From positions 1 through 47,604 of the forward strand of contig JAIPDC010000003.1 in NCBI GenBank assembly GCA_021737865.1: a stretch of DNA of 47,604 nucleotides, in the 5' to 3' direction. This stretch comes from Rhodoferax sp. (GTDB lineage Bacteria > Pseudomonadota > Gammaproteobacteria > Burkholderiales > Burkholderiaceae_C). The notes below the pieces were generated by a model. That model was not told the origin of the DNA, did not search any database, and worked only from the letters and a program-made list of their open reading frames with translations. Each line of letters begins with the position of its first letter. The first letter of the stretch is position 1. Both the position numbers and the translations under genes were made by a program. Below are positions 36,267 to 45,715 of the stretch, one piece after another.

Positions 36267-38063
36267 TTATGCGAATACCGCATCGGTATCCATGAGCACC
36301 TTGGCTCCGGTCCGGGCGGTACGCATCAATGTAGCCGTTTCCGGGAACAGCTTGGCAAAGTAAAAACGCGCCGTCTGCAGCTTGGCCAGATAAAACGGGT
36401 CGTTATTGCCCGCGCCAATTTCACGCAGGGCCACCTGTGCCATACGGGCCCAGAAGTAACCAAACACCAGGTGACCAGCCACACGCAGGTAGTCCACCGC
36501 CGCCGCGCCGACTTCATCCGGATTCTGGAAGCCCTTAAAGCCGATTTCGGTCGTGAACTTGGTCATCTGGTCCCCCAGAATGGCGATGGGGGTAATGAAC
36601 TCGGCCATCTTCTCATTCACGCCTTCTTCTTCCACCAGCTTGCCGACCAGCTTGCCGAACTTCCTCAACGTGGCCCCGTTGTTGCCCAGGATCTTGCGCC
36701 CCAGCAGATCCAGCGACTGGATGGTGTTGGTGCCTTCATAGATCATGTTGATGCGGTTGTCGCGCACAAACTGCTCCATGCCCCATTCCTTGATAAAGCC
36801 GTGGCCGCCAAAGACCTGCATGCAGGCATTGGTGGCGATGTGGCCGTTGTCGGTCAGGAAGGCTTTGACAATGGGGGTCAGCATGGCCAGCATTTCGCCC
36901 GAGTCCTTGCGGACTTGCTCAATCGGGTGTCCGTGCTCTTTTTCGAGCAGCATGGAGCAATAGGCCTGCAGCGCCCTGCCGCCTTCAGCATAAGCCTTGG
37001 CGGTGAGCAGCATCTTGCGCACATCGGGGTGCACGATGATGGGGTCGGCGGCTTTGTCCTTGGCCTTGATACCGGTCAGCGAACGCATCTGGATGCGGTC
37101 CTTGGCGTAGGCCAGTGCATTCTGGTAGGCCACTTCGGTCAGACCCAGGGACTGGTTACCCACGCCCAGGCGGGCCGCGTTCATCATCACAAACATGCCC
37201 TGCATACCCTTGTTGGGCTGGCCGACCATGGTACCGATGGCATCTTCCAGCACCATCTGCGCAGTGGCACTGGCCTTGATACCCATCTTGTGTTCCAGGC
37301 CGCCACAGTAGATGCCATTGCGCGAACCCAGCGTGCCGTCCTCGTTCACGTTGAACTTGGGGACGATGAACAGACTCACGCCCTTGATGCCGGGAGGCGC
37401 ATCGGGCAGACGGGCCAGCACCAGATGGATGATGTTGTCGGTCATGTCCTGTTCGCCGGCGCTGATAAAAATCTTGTTGCCGGTGATCTTGTACGTGCCA
37501 TCCCCCTGTGGCTCGGCCTTGGTGCGCATCAGGCCCAGGTCCGTGCCGCAATGGGGCTCGGTCAGGCACATGGTGCCGGTCCACTCGCCGGTGGTCATCT
37601 TGTGCAGGTAAGTCTTCTTCTGTTCGTCCGTGCCATGGGTGTGCAGCGAGGCGTAGGCGCCATGGGTCAGGCCCGGGTACATGGTCCAGGCCTGATTGGC
37701 GCTGTTCATCATTTCGTAGAACATCTGGTTGACGACCAGTGGCAGGCCCTGGCCGCCAAACTCGGTATCACAGGCCAGCGCAGCCCAGCCCCCTTCGACG
37801 TAGGTCTTGTAGGCTTCCTTGAAACCCTTTGGTGTGGTCACAGCGTGCGTGGCCTGGTCGAGCGTGCAGCCCTCGGAGTCTCCGGAGACATTCAGCGGAA
37901 AGATCACTTCGGAGGCGAACTTGCCGCCCTCTTCGAGCACCGCATTGATGGTCTCGGCATCGATCTCGGCGTGCTTGGGAATTTGCTTGAAATCGTCCAC
38001 GACATGGAGCACTTCGTGCATCACAAATTGCATGTCGCGCAGGGGCGGGTTGTAGGTGGGCAT
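36267..38063 (-). CDS. acyl-CoA dehydrogenase, FadE/DmdC-like
   Basis: TMCLTEPHCGTDLGLMRTKA; GGHGFIKEWGMEQFVRDNRINMIYEGTNTIQSLDLLGRK. Confidence 0.92.
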   Translation of the reverse strand: MPTYNPPLRDMQFVMHEVLHVVDDFKQIPKHAEIDAETINAVLEEGGKFASEVIFPLNVSGDSEGCTLDQATHAVTTPKGFKEAYKTYVEGGWAALACDTEFGGQGLPLVVNQMFYEMMNSANQAWTMYPGLTHGAYASLHTHGTDEQKKTYLHKMTTGEWTGTMCLTEPHCGTDLGLMRTKAEPQGDGTYKITGNKIFISAGEQDMTDNIIHLVLARLPDAPPGIKGVSLFIVPKFNVNEDGTLGSRNGIYCGGLEHKMGIKASATAQMVLEDAIGTMVGQPNKGMQGMFVMMNAARLGVGNQSLGLTEVAYQNALAYAKDRIQMRSLTGIKAKDKAADPIIVHPDVRKMLLTAKAYAEGGRALQAYCSMLLEKEHGHPIEQVRKDSGEMLAMLTPIVKAFLTDNGHIATNACMQVFGGHGFIKEWGMEQFVRDNRINMIYEGTNTIQSLDLLGRKILGNNGATLRKFGKLVGKLVEEEGVNEKMAEFITPIAILGDQMTKFTTEIGFKGFQNPDEVGAAAVDYLRVAGHLVFGYFWARMAQVALREIGAGNNDPFYLAKLQTARFYFAKLFPETATLMRTARTGAKVLMDTDAVFA

Positions 38064-38091
38064 GCTCAATACTCCTAGTTGAACGGTTGGA

Positions 38092-38787
38092 TCAGGAAAC
38101 GGTTGGTGCGCCGTGGTGGGCAAGAATGTTGGCAAAACCCTTGTTGGCACGCTCCACCGAGCCGGGTTTGTGCAGAAAGCGGGCTTCGTAATGCAAGGCC
38201 AATATGAGGCCATGGATTTCGAACGCCATTTGTTCCTCGTCGACATCGGCCGGCAAGTGGCCGCAAGCTTTGGCCAGCACGATGGATCGGTTCATGGCCG
38301 CAAGCCAGGTCTGCACCGATGTGGCCAGCGCATCGCGCACAGGCCCCGGGCGGTCGTCAAACTCGACGGCACCACTGATGAAGATGCAGCCAGACTGAAT
38401 TTCTTCGGCCACCAGCTTCATCCAGTTTGAAAACAGCGCCTTGACCCGGGGCAAGCCGCGTGGCTGCTCCATGGCTGCGTAAAAGACCGCCTGCTCAAAC
38501 TGGGCGAAGTACTCGTGAATGACCGATATCTGGAGTTCTTCACGTGAGCCAAAGTGGGCAAACACGCCAGACTTGCTCATGTGGGTGGCCTCGGCCAGTG
38601 CGCCGATGCTCAGGCCTTCAAGCCCGAACTGGGTGGCCAGATTCAAGGCGGCGTCCACGATCGCCATTTTGGTTTGCTGGCCCTTTTGCAAGGCACGACC
38701 CGAGGCCGTCTTGCCATCAGCCGCAGACCGGCTGGAGGCCGGGCGGGCCTTGCGAATCAACTTGGCGGATAAGGACGCAATGGACAT
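38092..38787 (-). CDS. TetR/AcrR family transcriptional regulator
   Basis: LSIGALAEATHMSKSGVFAHFGSREELQISVIHEYF; ATG 38787. Confidence 0.9.
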   Translation of the reverse strand: MSIASLSAKLIRKARPASSRSAADGKTASGRALQKGQQTKMAIVDAALNLATQFGLEGLSIGALAEATHMSKSGVFAHFGSREELQISVIHEYFAQFEQAVFYAAMEQPRGLPRVKALFSNWMKLVAEEIQSGCIFISGAVEFDDRPGPVRDALATSVQTWLAAMNRSIVLAKACGHLPADVDEEQMAFEIHGLILALHYEARFLHKPGSVERANKGFANILAHHGAPTVS

Positions 38788-38802
38788 GGATTCAAAGCAC
38801 CA

Positions 38803-38828
38803 CAAAATAGAACGATCGTGCTATTTTG
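38803..38828. promoter_or_regulatory. 26-bp palindrome, candidate autoregulatory TetR operator
   Basis: CAAAATAG-A-ACGATCGT-G-CTATTTTG; one mismatched pair, directly upstream of ATG 38787. Confidence 0.7.
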
Positions 38829-38897
38829 CAGCATTTCCATGCAGCGCCTCCAAAAGATATTGGTTTCTAGAGGCTGTTTTCTAACCGATGGGCGGGT

Positions 38898-39587
38898 TTA
38901 CCCGAGCAACAAGCGCAGCGAAGCATCCAGATGTTCCGACGGCAGGCGCTTGTAGCCGGAGCGCACAAACCGCTGCAAACGCCCTCCCACAAAGGCTGCC
39001 AGCACAGAGGCGCGGACCTGCGCGTCCATGGTCGGCGTTGCCGAGGAAGTGGCCGCTTCACCATCACGCAGGCACTGCTTGAAGGTGGATTCAATCTTGT
39101 CAAAGAACTGGTTCATGCGCTGTTGCAGGCGGTCATTCTCAAACACCAGCGCATCACCCACCATGACGCGGACCATGCCCGGATTCCTCTCGGCGAACTG
39201 CATCAGCATGGCAACCATTTTGGCCGCCTGGCGCGCACCCGCGTCCCCCACGGCGCCGGGCACAGCCTGCTCTCGCTCGACAATCTGGTTGATCAGCGAG
39301 AAGACGGATTGTTCGATGAACTCGATCAGGCCTTCGAACATCTGCGCCTTGCTGGCAAAGTGGCGGTACAGCGCCGCCTCGCTGACATCAAGACGGGCCG
39401 CCAATGCGGCGGTTGTGATGCGCTCGCCGTTGGGCCGCTCCAGCATGCTGGCCAGCGCCTGCAGGATCTGGACCCGGCGCTCACCCGGCTTGGGCCGCTT
39501 GCGAACGACCGCTGCAGCCACCGACAGGTCGGCCTCTTGTGGCACGTTGTCTGGGGACTCTTCGGAGGGGTTCAATACGTCGGGCAT
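38898..39587 (-). CDS. slmA: nucleoid occlusion factor SlmA (TetR fold)
   Basis: RRVQILQALASMLERPNGERITTAALAARLDVSEAALYRHFASKAQMFEGLIEFIEQSVF. Confidence 0.88.
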   Translation of the reverse strand: MPDVLNPSEESPDNVPQEADLSVAAAVVRKRPKPGERRVQILQALASMLERPNGERITTAALAARLDVSEAALYRHFASKAQMFEGLIEFIEQSVFSLINQIVEREQAVPGAVGDAGARQAAKMVAMLMQFAERNPGMVRVMVGDALVFENDRLQQRMNQFFDKIESTFKQCLRDGEAATSSATPTMDAQVRASVLAAFVGGRLQRFVRSGYKRLPSEHLDASLRLLLG

Positions 39588-39700
39588 GGTGCGAAGCGAT
39601 GGTGGTTCAAATCATTCTCGCATAGCACTTGCAAGGGTTTTGCCTAGGTCTGAGCGGTGTCTGCACCGTGTCTGCGCCAGACCACGCTGCACGGCTATCA

Positions 39701-41179
39701 CTAAGCCGGCAAGCGCAAATGCATCCGCAACCCGACTCCACCCTGCCCGTCCAGCACCTGCAACTGGCTGTTGTGCACGCGGGCAATTTCATCGGCGATG
39801 GCCAACCCCAGTCCATTGCCCTCGCCAACCGTACCGGTGATGCGGTAGAAGCGCTCCAGCATGCGTGCCCGCTCATGCGGGGGCACGCCGGGGCCGTTGT
39901 CTTCGACTTCCAGAAATGGTTGGTCAGCGGTGCCCTCATCCGGCAGGCACCGGCCGCAGCGAAGCGTGACGCGACCGCCACGCGGCGTGTAGCGAATGGC
40001 GTTGTCCACCAGATTGCCCAGCAGCTCGCGCAGCAGCCAGGTGTGGCCCGTGGCGTGCGCCTCTGTGGTGTCCAACCCCAAGTCAATGTCCTTTGCCGCC
40101 GCCGCATCCAGGTGGGTCTCGAGCATGACCTCGCACAGTTGCTGCAGGTCGACGCGCTGCATGGCCTGCGGTTGCGCGTTGCGGGAATCAACCCGCGACA
40201 GCGCCAGCAACTGGTTGGCCAACTGCGATGTGCGGCGCACCGCCTGGCGCAGTTTAAAAACCTGATCCGCTCCTAAAGTAATAGCTGTATGCGCAACATC
40301 CACGGGGGCTAGAGGGCTATTTTCCATATAAACCCAGTCCGGATTACTCTGTGCAGCCTTGGCCACCACCGCCATGGCCCAGGCCTCCACCTGGGATTGC
40401 AGACCTGCCAGCGGGGTACGCAACTGGTGCGCCGCATCGGCCACAAAACGGTGCTGACTCTCGGCCTGCGCGTTGACCAGATCAAACAGACGGTTCAGCG
40501 ACAGGACCAGTGGGCGCACTTCTTCCGGCGAACCATGGGCATCCAGTGCCGAGAGGTCGCGCGGGGAGCGGCTCTCGACCGCCTCCTTCAATTCAATCAG
40601 CGGGCGAAGCGCCCGGCGCACAGCCCAGTTCACCGCGAAAAAGGCAGCCACCACCAGCACCAGGTTGGGCAAGGCCACCTTGAACCACAGCAGACGCAGC
40701 CACTGCTGGCGCGGGTCCGAGCCGTCGGCTAGGCGCAGCACCAGTTCGCCGGCGACCGTGTTGATCCGCTGGCTGACGATGCGGTAGGTGACACCGTCAA
40801 ATTCCTGGCTGGAAAACTCGGGCTCACCGGTGGCCGGTGGCATACCGCTGAGCCAGGCATCCCCGGTCAGCACACTGCCCTCGCGCCCCACCAGGGCAAA
40901 GGCCGAAACGCCCGGGCGGGCATTCAAAAAATCTTCCATCGGCGGAGCCATCAACAAAACCGGCGGGTCCCCTGCAGCACTGCCCCGACCCACCACCGAC
41001 CCGGCCAGCAAAGGCACCATACTGAGCAACTGGCGGTCCTGTTGCAGGGCCGCGCTATCGGCCGAGCGAAAGTCAAACCAGGCATTGAGCGTGGCCAGCA
41101 CGGCCAGGGGGACCAGCAGCAACAGCAGCAGACGGCGCTGCAGGCCCGATGCCATGCCGACTTGCGCGGCCTGAATCAC
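39701..41179 (-). CDS. sensor histidine kinase, QseC/TctE-like
   Basis: RFVADAAHQLRTPLAGLQSQ H-box; NLVDNAIRYTPRGG; GNGLGLAIADEIAR. Confidence 0.9.
   Translation of the reverse strand: MIQAAQVGMASGLQRRLLLLLLVPLAVLATLNAWFDFRSADSAALQQDRQLLSMVPLLAGSVVGRGSAAGDPPVLLMAPPMEDFLNARPGVSAFALVGREGSVLTGDAWLSGMPPATGEPEFSSQEFDGVTYRIVSQRINTVAGELVLRLADGSDPRQQWLRLLWFKVALPNLVLVVAAFFAVNWAVRRALRPLIELKEAVESRSPRDLSALDAHGSPEEVRPLVLSLNRLFDLVNAQAESQHRFVADAAHQLRTPLAGLQSQVEAWAMAVVAKAAQSNPDWVYMENSPLAPVDVAHTAITLGADQVFKLRQAVRRTSQLANQLLALSRVDSRNAQPQAMQRVDLQQLCEVMLETHLDAAAAKDIDLGLDTTEAHATGHTWLLRELLGNLVDNAIRYTPRGGRVTLRCGRCLPDEGTADQPFLEVEDNGPGVPPHERARMLERFYRITGTVGEGNGLGLAIADEIARVHNSQLQVLDGQGGVGLRMHLRLPA
40268..40327 (+). repeat. 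Family-1 interspersed repeat embedded in histidine-kinase coding sequence
   Basis: ctcctaaagtaATAGCTGtatgcgcaacatccacggGGGCTAGAGggctattttcca; minus-strand peptide ENSPLAPVDVAHTAITLGA. Confidence 0.82.
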
Positions 41180-41904
41180 GGCAACGGGGCAGCGGCAGCA
41201 GCAAGCGCCTGCTCGGGCACCACCTGCAGCTCGAGCCGATAGCCAAAGCCGCGGATCGAGCGCAGGGCGAGGCCATGGGGTTCGAGCTTGCCGCGCAGCC
41301 TGGAGATGTAGACCTCAACCGCGTTGGAGGTGATTTCCTTGTCCCAGCCGGTCAGGGCTTGCAGCAGTTTGTCCTTGCTGGCGGGTTTGGGGGCCTGCAG
41401 CATCAGGTATTCCATCACGGTCCACTCGCGCGGGCCCAGTTCGACCGGCAGCGCCGCGCCACCGCCACTTGGACGTATGCAGGCCTGGCGCAACGCAGTG
41501 TCCAGCTCCAGCGGGCCAAAGCTCAAGATTGCCGACGTAGCCGCTTGCGAACGGCGCAACAGAGCGCGCAGGCGGGCCAGCAACTCTGGCAACTCAAACG
41601 GTTTGACCATGTAATCGTCGCCACCCATGTCCAGCCCCTGCACGCGGTCCTGCAAGGCATCACGGGCGGTCAAAATCAGCACCGGCATGGCGTGACCTTC
41701 TTTGCGCAGGACCTGGGTCAGCGCCAGCCCATCCATGCCGGGCAGGCCAATGTCGATAACAGCAAGGTCAAAGGCTTCAGCGCGCGTGACCTCCAGCGCG
41801 CGCTCGGCACTGCCCACCCAGTCCACGGCGTAGCCCGCGCCAGTGAGCCCCAGTTTGATCCCACTGGCCACCATGACATCGTCTTCTACCAGCAAAAGTC
41901 GCAT
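41176..41904 (-). CDS. OmpR-family response regulator, QseB/TctD-like
   Basis: MRLLLVEDDVMVASGIKLGL; VIDIGLPGMDGLAL; VEVYISRLRGKLEPHGLALRSIRGFGYRL. Confidence 0.92.
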   Translation of the reverse strand: MRLLLVEDDVMVASGIKLGLTGAGYAVDWVGSAERALEVTRAEAFDLAVIDIGLPGMDGLALTQVLRKEGHAMPVLILTARDALQDRVQGLDMGGDDYMVKPFELPELLARLRALLRRSQAATSAILSFGPLELDTALRQACIRPSGGGAALPVELGPREWTVMEYLMLQAPKPASKDKLLQALTGWDKEITSNAVEVYISRLRGKLEPHGLALRSIRGFGYRLELQVVPEQALAAAAAPLP

Positions 41905-41961
41905 GAAATTGACCTCCAGCCCGCGCAGAATATGCGCAAGCAGCTACAAAAACAATAGCAT
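41905..41961 (-). repeat. Family-1 interspersed repeat forming the leader/RBS of the response regulator
   Basis: Minus strand CTATTGTTTTTGTAGCTG(18 nt)GGGCTGGAGGTCAATTTC-ATG. Confidence 0.78.
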
Positions 41962-41965
41962 TCGT

Positions 41966-42895
<930 letters not shown>

Positions 42896-42903
42896 TCACC
42901 CCG

Positions 42904-43542
42904 TCAACGGTCCAATACGTAGGGGTTGGTCTGTCGCTCCCGCCCAAACGTGCTCTCTGGTCCGTGCCCGGGGATGAAGACAGTGTCATCGCCCATGGGC
43001 CACAACCGCTGGGTGATGCTGGCAATCAGCGTGTCGTGGTCGCCCTGCGGAAAATCGGTGCGGCCAATGGAGCCGGCAAACAAAACATCGCCCACGAATG
43101 CACGCTTCGCTTCGCTGGAATAGAACACCACGTGGCCCGGCGTATGACCCGGACAGTGCCGCACGGCCAATTCACAGTTGCCAACGGTAACAGTGTCGCC
43201 ATCGACCAGCCAGCGGGTTGGCTTGAACAGCTCGGCCGCTGGAAAACCAAACATTTTGCTCTGCTGCGGCAGGCCATCGATCCAGAACTGGTCGCCCGCG
43301 TGCGGCCCGATGATGGGCAGGTGCAGCCGCCGGGCCAGTTCTCCTGTACCCCCGGCGTGGTCGATGTGGGCATGCGTCAGCCAGATCTGCTCCAGCGTGA
43401 GGCCCAGGCGCTTGACTTCGGCCAGGATGCGGTCCAGGTCACCCCCCGGGTCAATGACGGCGGCCCGCAGAGTCTGGTCGCACCAGACGAGCGAGCAGTT
43501 TTGTTGAAAAGGGGTGACGGGGACGGTGTGGTAGCGCAGCAT
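42904..43542 (-). CDS. MBL-fold metallo-hydrolase (glyoxalase II-like)
   Basis: THAHIDHAGG; CPGHTPGHVVFY; GDVLFAGSIGRTDFPQGDHDTL; IPGHGPESTFGRER. Confidence 0.9.
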   Translation of the reverse strand: MLRYHTVPVTPFQQNCSLVWCDQTLRAAVIDPGGDLDRILAEVKRLGLTLEQIWLTHAHIDHAGGTGELARRLHLPIIGPHAGDQFWIDGLPQQSKMFGFPAAELFKPTRWLVDGDTVTVGNCELAVRHCPGHTPGHVVFYSSEAKRAFVGDVLFAGSIGRTDFPQGDHDTLIASITQRLWPMGDDTVFIPGHGPESTFGRERQTNPYVLDR

Positions 43543-43823
43543 AGAAGGTGATTTTAGGTATTTGCAAGTTCTGGCCCGCCTATCGTTGTGCTGGGCATTT
43601 GGACTCTTGCTGCATTGAGTTCCGGGATTGACGATGGACACCAGTGGCAACCAAGGCAACGGTCTGCAGCACTTCAACCACCGGGTTCCTGACTTTGCGT
43701 TGACCCAACTGACTTTTCCTAACCCGACATCATCCGCAACCAGGGATTGCACTGCGCGAGGAATGTTGCAAACGGGGTTACTGCATACACTCAGCTTTCC
43801 GAAGATTCTGCCTCACCCTTTAC

Positions 43824-44891
43824 ATGTCATCTTTACGGTCGGCATCACCTGCCCTTGCCGCAGCACTGCTATTTGGTGCCAGCACGCCACTGGCCAAGTT
43901 GCTAGTCGGTGAAGTGCCCCCTTTGCTGCTCGCGGGCCTGCTCTACCTGGGCAGCGGCCTGGGCTTGACGGTTGCGATGTTTGCCAGGTGGGTCTTGATG
44001 CGCGCACCGGATACGGGTATGGCCGCCCTACATGTGCCAAAGGCAGAACGCATCTGGCTCATGGGAGCCATTCTGGCGGGAGGCGTGATGGGCCCAGCCC
44101 TGCTGATGTCGGGCCTTTCACGCTCGGACGCCGCATCCGCATCCTTGCTGCTCAACGTAGAGGGTGTCCTTACCGCGGTTCTGGCGTGGCTTGTGTTTCG
44201 TGAGAACGCCGATAAGGGCGTGGTCGCTGGGATGGCGGCCATCGCATTGGGCGGCGTATTGCTTTCGTGGCAACCGGGGGACGCGCGAATGTCCACAGGG
44301 GCGTTGCTCATTGTTGCTGCGTGCGCGTGCTGGGCCGTGGATAACAACCTGACACGCAAAGTGTCCACCAACGATGCGATGCTGATCGCCTGTCTGAAGG
44401 GCCTGGTGGCGGGCGTCTGCAATACAGCGCTGGCTTTTGCCACCGGTAGCCATGTGCCAAGCCTGCCAACCCTGGGTGCCGCAATGGTGGTTGGCTTTGT
44501 CGGCTACGGATTGAGTCTGGTCTTGTTTGTGTTGGCCCTGCGCGGTCTGGGTACCGCGCGCACCGGCGCCTATTTCGCCGTTGCTCCACTCTTTGGGGTC
44601 ATTATCTCGCTGGTGCTTTGGCCAGAAATCCCCGGGACCTTGTTCTGGTTAGCCGCGCTGCTCATGGCATTGGGCGTGTGGTTGCACGTACGTGAACGCC
44701 ATGAACACACGCATGTACATGAACCACTGACCCACGCTCACCGTCATCGGCATGATGCACACCACCACCATGAACATGCCGCCGAATGGGATGGAAGTGA
44801 ACCGCACAGCCATGTTCACACGCATACGGCTCAGGAGCACAGTCATACACATTACCCAGACGTGCACCACCGGCACATTCACCCGCACTAG
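43824..44891 (+). CDS. EamA/DMT superfamily transporter with histidine-rich C-terminal tail
   Basis: Polytopic EamA repeats; tail HEHTHVHEPLTHAHRHRHDAHHHHEHAAEWDGSEPHSHVHTHTAQEHSHTHYPDVHHRHIHPH. Confidence 0.85.
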   Translation: MSSLRSASPALAAALLFGASTPLAKLLVGEVPPLLLAGLLYLGSGLGLTVAMFARWVLMRAPDTGMAALHVPKAERIWLMGAILAGGVMGPALLMSGLSRSDAASASLLLNVEGVLTAVLAWLVFRENADKGVVAGMAAIALGGVLLSWQPGDARMSTGALLIVAACACWAVDNNLTRKVSTNDAMLIACLKGLVAGVCNTALAFATGSHVPSLPTLGAAMVVGFVGYGLSLVLFVLALRGLGTARTGAYFAVAPLFGVIISLVLWPEIPGTLFWLAALLMALGVWLHVRERHEHTHVHEPLTHAHRHRHDAHHHHEHAAEWDGSEPHSHVHTHTAQEHSHTHYPDVHHRHIHPH

Positions 44892-45014
44892 ACATCATGG
44901 TCGCCACTGAAGTGAATCAGCAGTGGCATCCGTGGTGCCTTCGTGCTCACCTGTGATGAAGGCGGCAAGGGTCTCAACTGAAGCGCACCCCATGTACAGG
45001 GATGCCCCCATTCA

Positions 45015-45073
45015 CAGCTAAATATGGCTGCGCCCCCCGCAAAACAAGCGAAGCAAGCTATCAAATATATAGC
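45015..45073 (-). repeat. Family-1 interspersed repeat downstream of argO
   Basis: Minus strand CTATATATTTGATAGCTT(18 nt)GGGGCGCAGCCATATTTAGCT. Confidence 0.7.
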
Positions 45074-45077
45074 ACAT

Positions 45078-45692
45078 TCAAGCGGGTTCGCTATCCCACA
45101 ACAAGGCGGCGGCGGTCACTGTCATGGTTAACGCAATCGCGCTGTCCAGCACCCGCCACGCAGTGGTGGTTCGAAAAAGGGGCGCCAAAAAGCGGGCACC
45201 AAAACCCAGGGCAGAGAACCACACCAGGCTGCCCACGCAAGCCCCCGCGCCAAACACCCAGCGCGCGGGGTCGGGCCGCTGGTTGGCAATGGAGCCCAAC
45301 AGCACCACCGTGTCCAGGTAGACGTGGGGGTTTAAAAAGGTAAAGCCAAAGCAGGCCAACACTGCGGCGGCCAGCGTGGTGCTGGCACTTGGGTCCAGCA
45401 ACATTTGACTACCCCGCCACGCGCGCCGCGCCGCCAATGCGCCGTAGCCCAGCAAAAACAGTGCGCCGCCATAGCGTGTGACTTGCAGAAGCACCGCATT
45501 TTCACGGATCAGCACCCCCGCGCCGCCAATGCCGGCCATGATGAGCAATGCGTCGGATAGCGCGCAGAACAGCACCAACGCGAGCACATGCTCGCGCCGA
45601 ATGCCCTGACGCAACACGTAGGCGTTTTGCGAGCCGATGGCCACGATCAACGCCATGCCGGTTGCAAGCCCGGGCCAAAAATCTGCTGTCAT
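45078..45692 (-). CDS. argO: LysE/ArgO family amino-acid exporter
   Basis: GMALIVAIGSQNAYVLRQGIRREHVLALVLFCALSDALLI; FTFLNPHVYLDTVVLLG. Confidence 0.88.
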   Translation of the reverse strand: MTADFWPGLATGMALIVAIGSQNAYVLRQGIRREHVLALVLFCALSDALLIMAGIGGAGVLIRENAVLLQVTRYGGALFLLGYGALAARRAWRGSQMLLDPSASTTLAAAVLACFGFTFLNPHVYLDTVVLLGSIANQRPDPARWVFGAGACVGSLVWFSALGFGARFLAPLFRTTTAWRVLDSAIALTMTVTAAALLWDSEPA

Positions 45693-45715
45693 ACCGCTGA
45701 GACCGACTGCAACAG

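Noticed and set aside
38819-38880. Possible Family-1 copy (TGCTATTTTGCAG...CTAGAGGCTGTTTTC) upstream of the TetR gene
   Set aside because: Core spacing is off by about 8 nt and the left part is explained by the TetR palindrome.
43543-43823. Minus-strand extension ORF with MQSLVADDVGLGKVSWVNAKSG and a plus-strand 94-aa ORF
   Set aside because: No convincing domain or RBS; the MBL-hydrolase start at 43542 is better supported. Could be a decayed mobile fragment but not supportable here.
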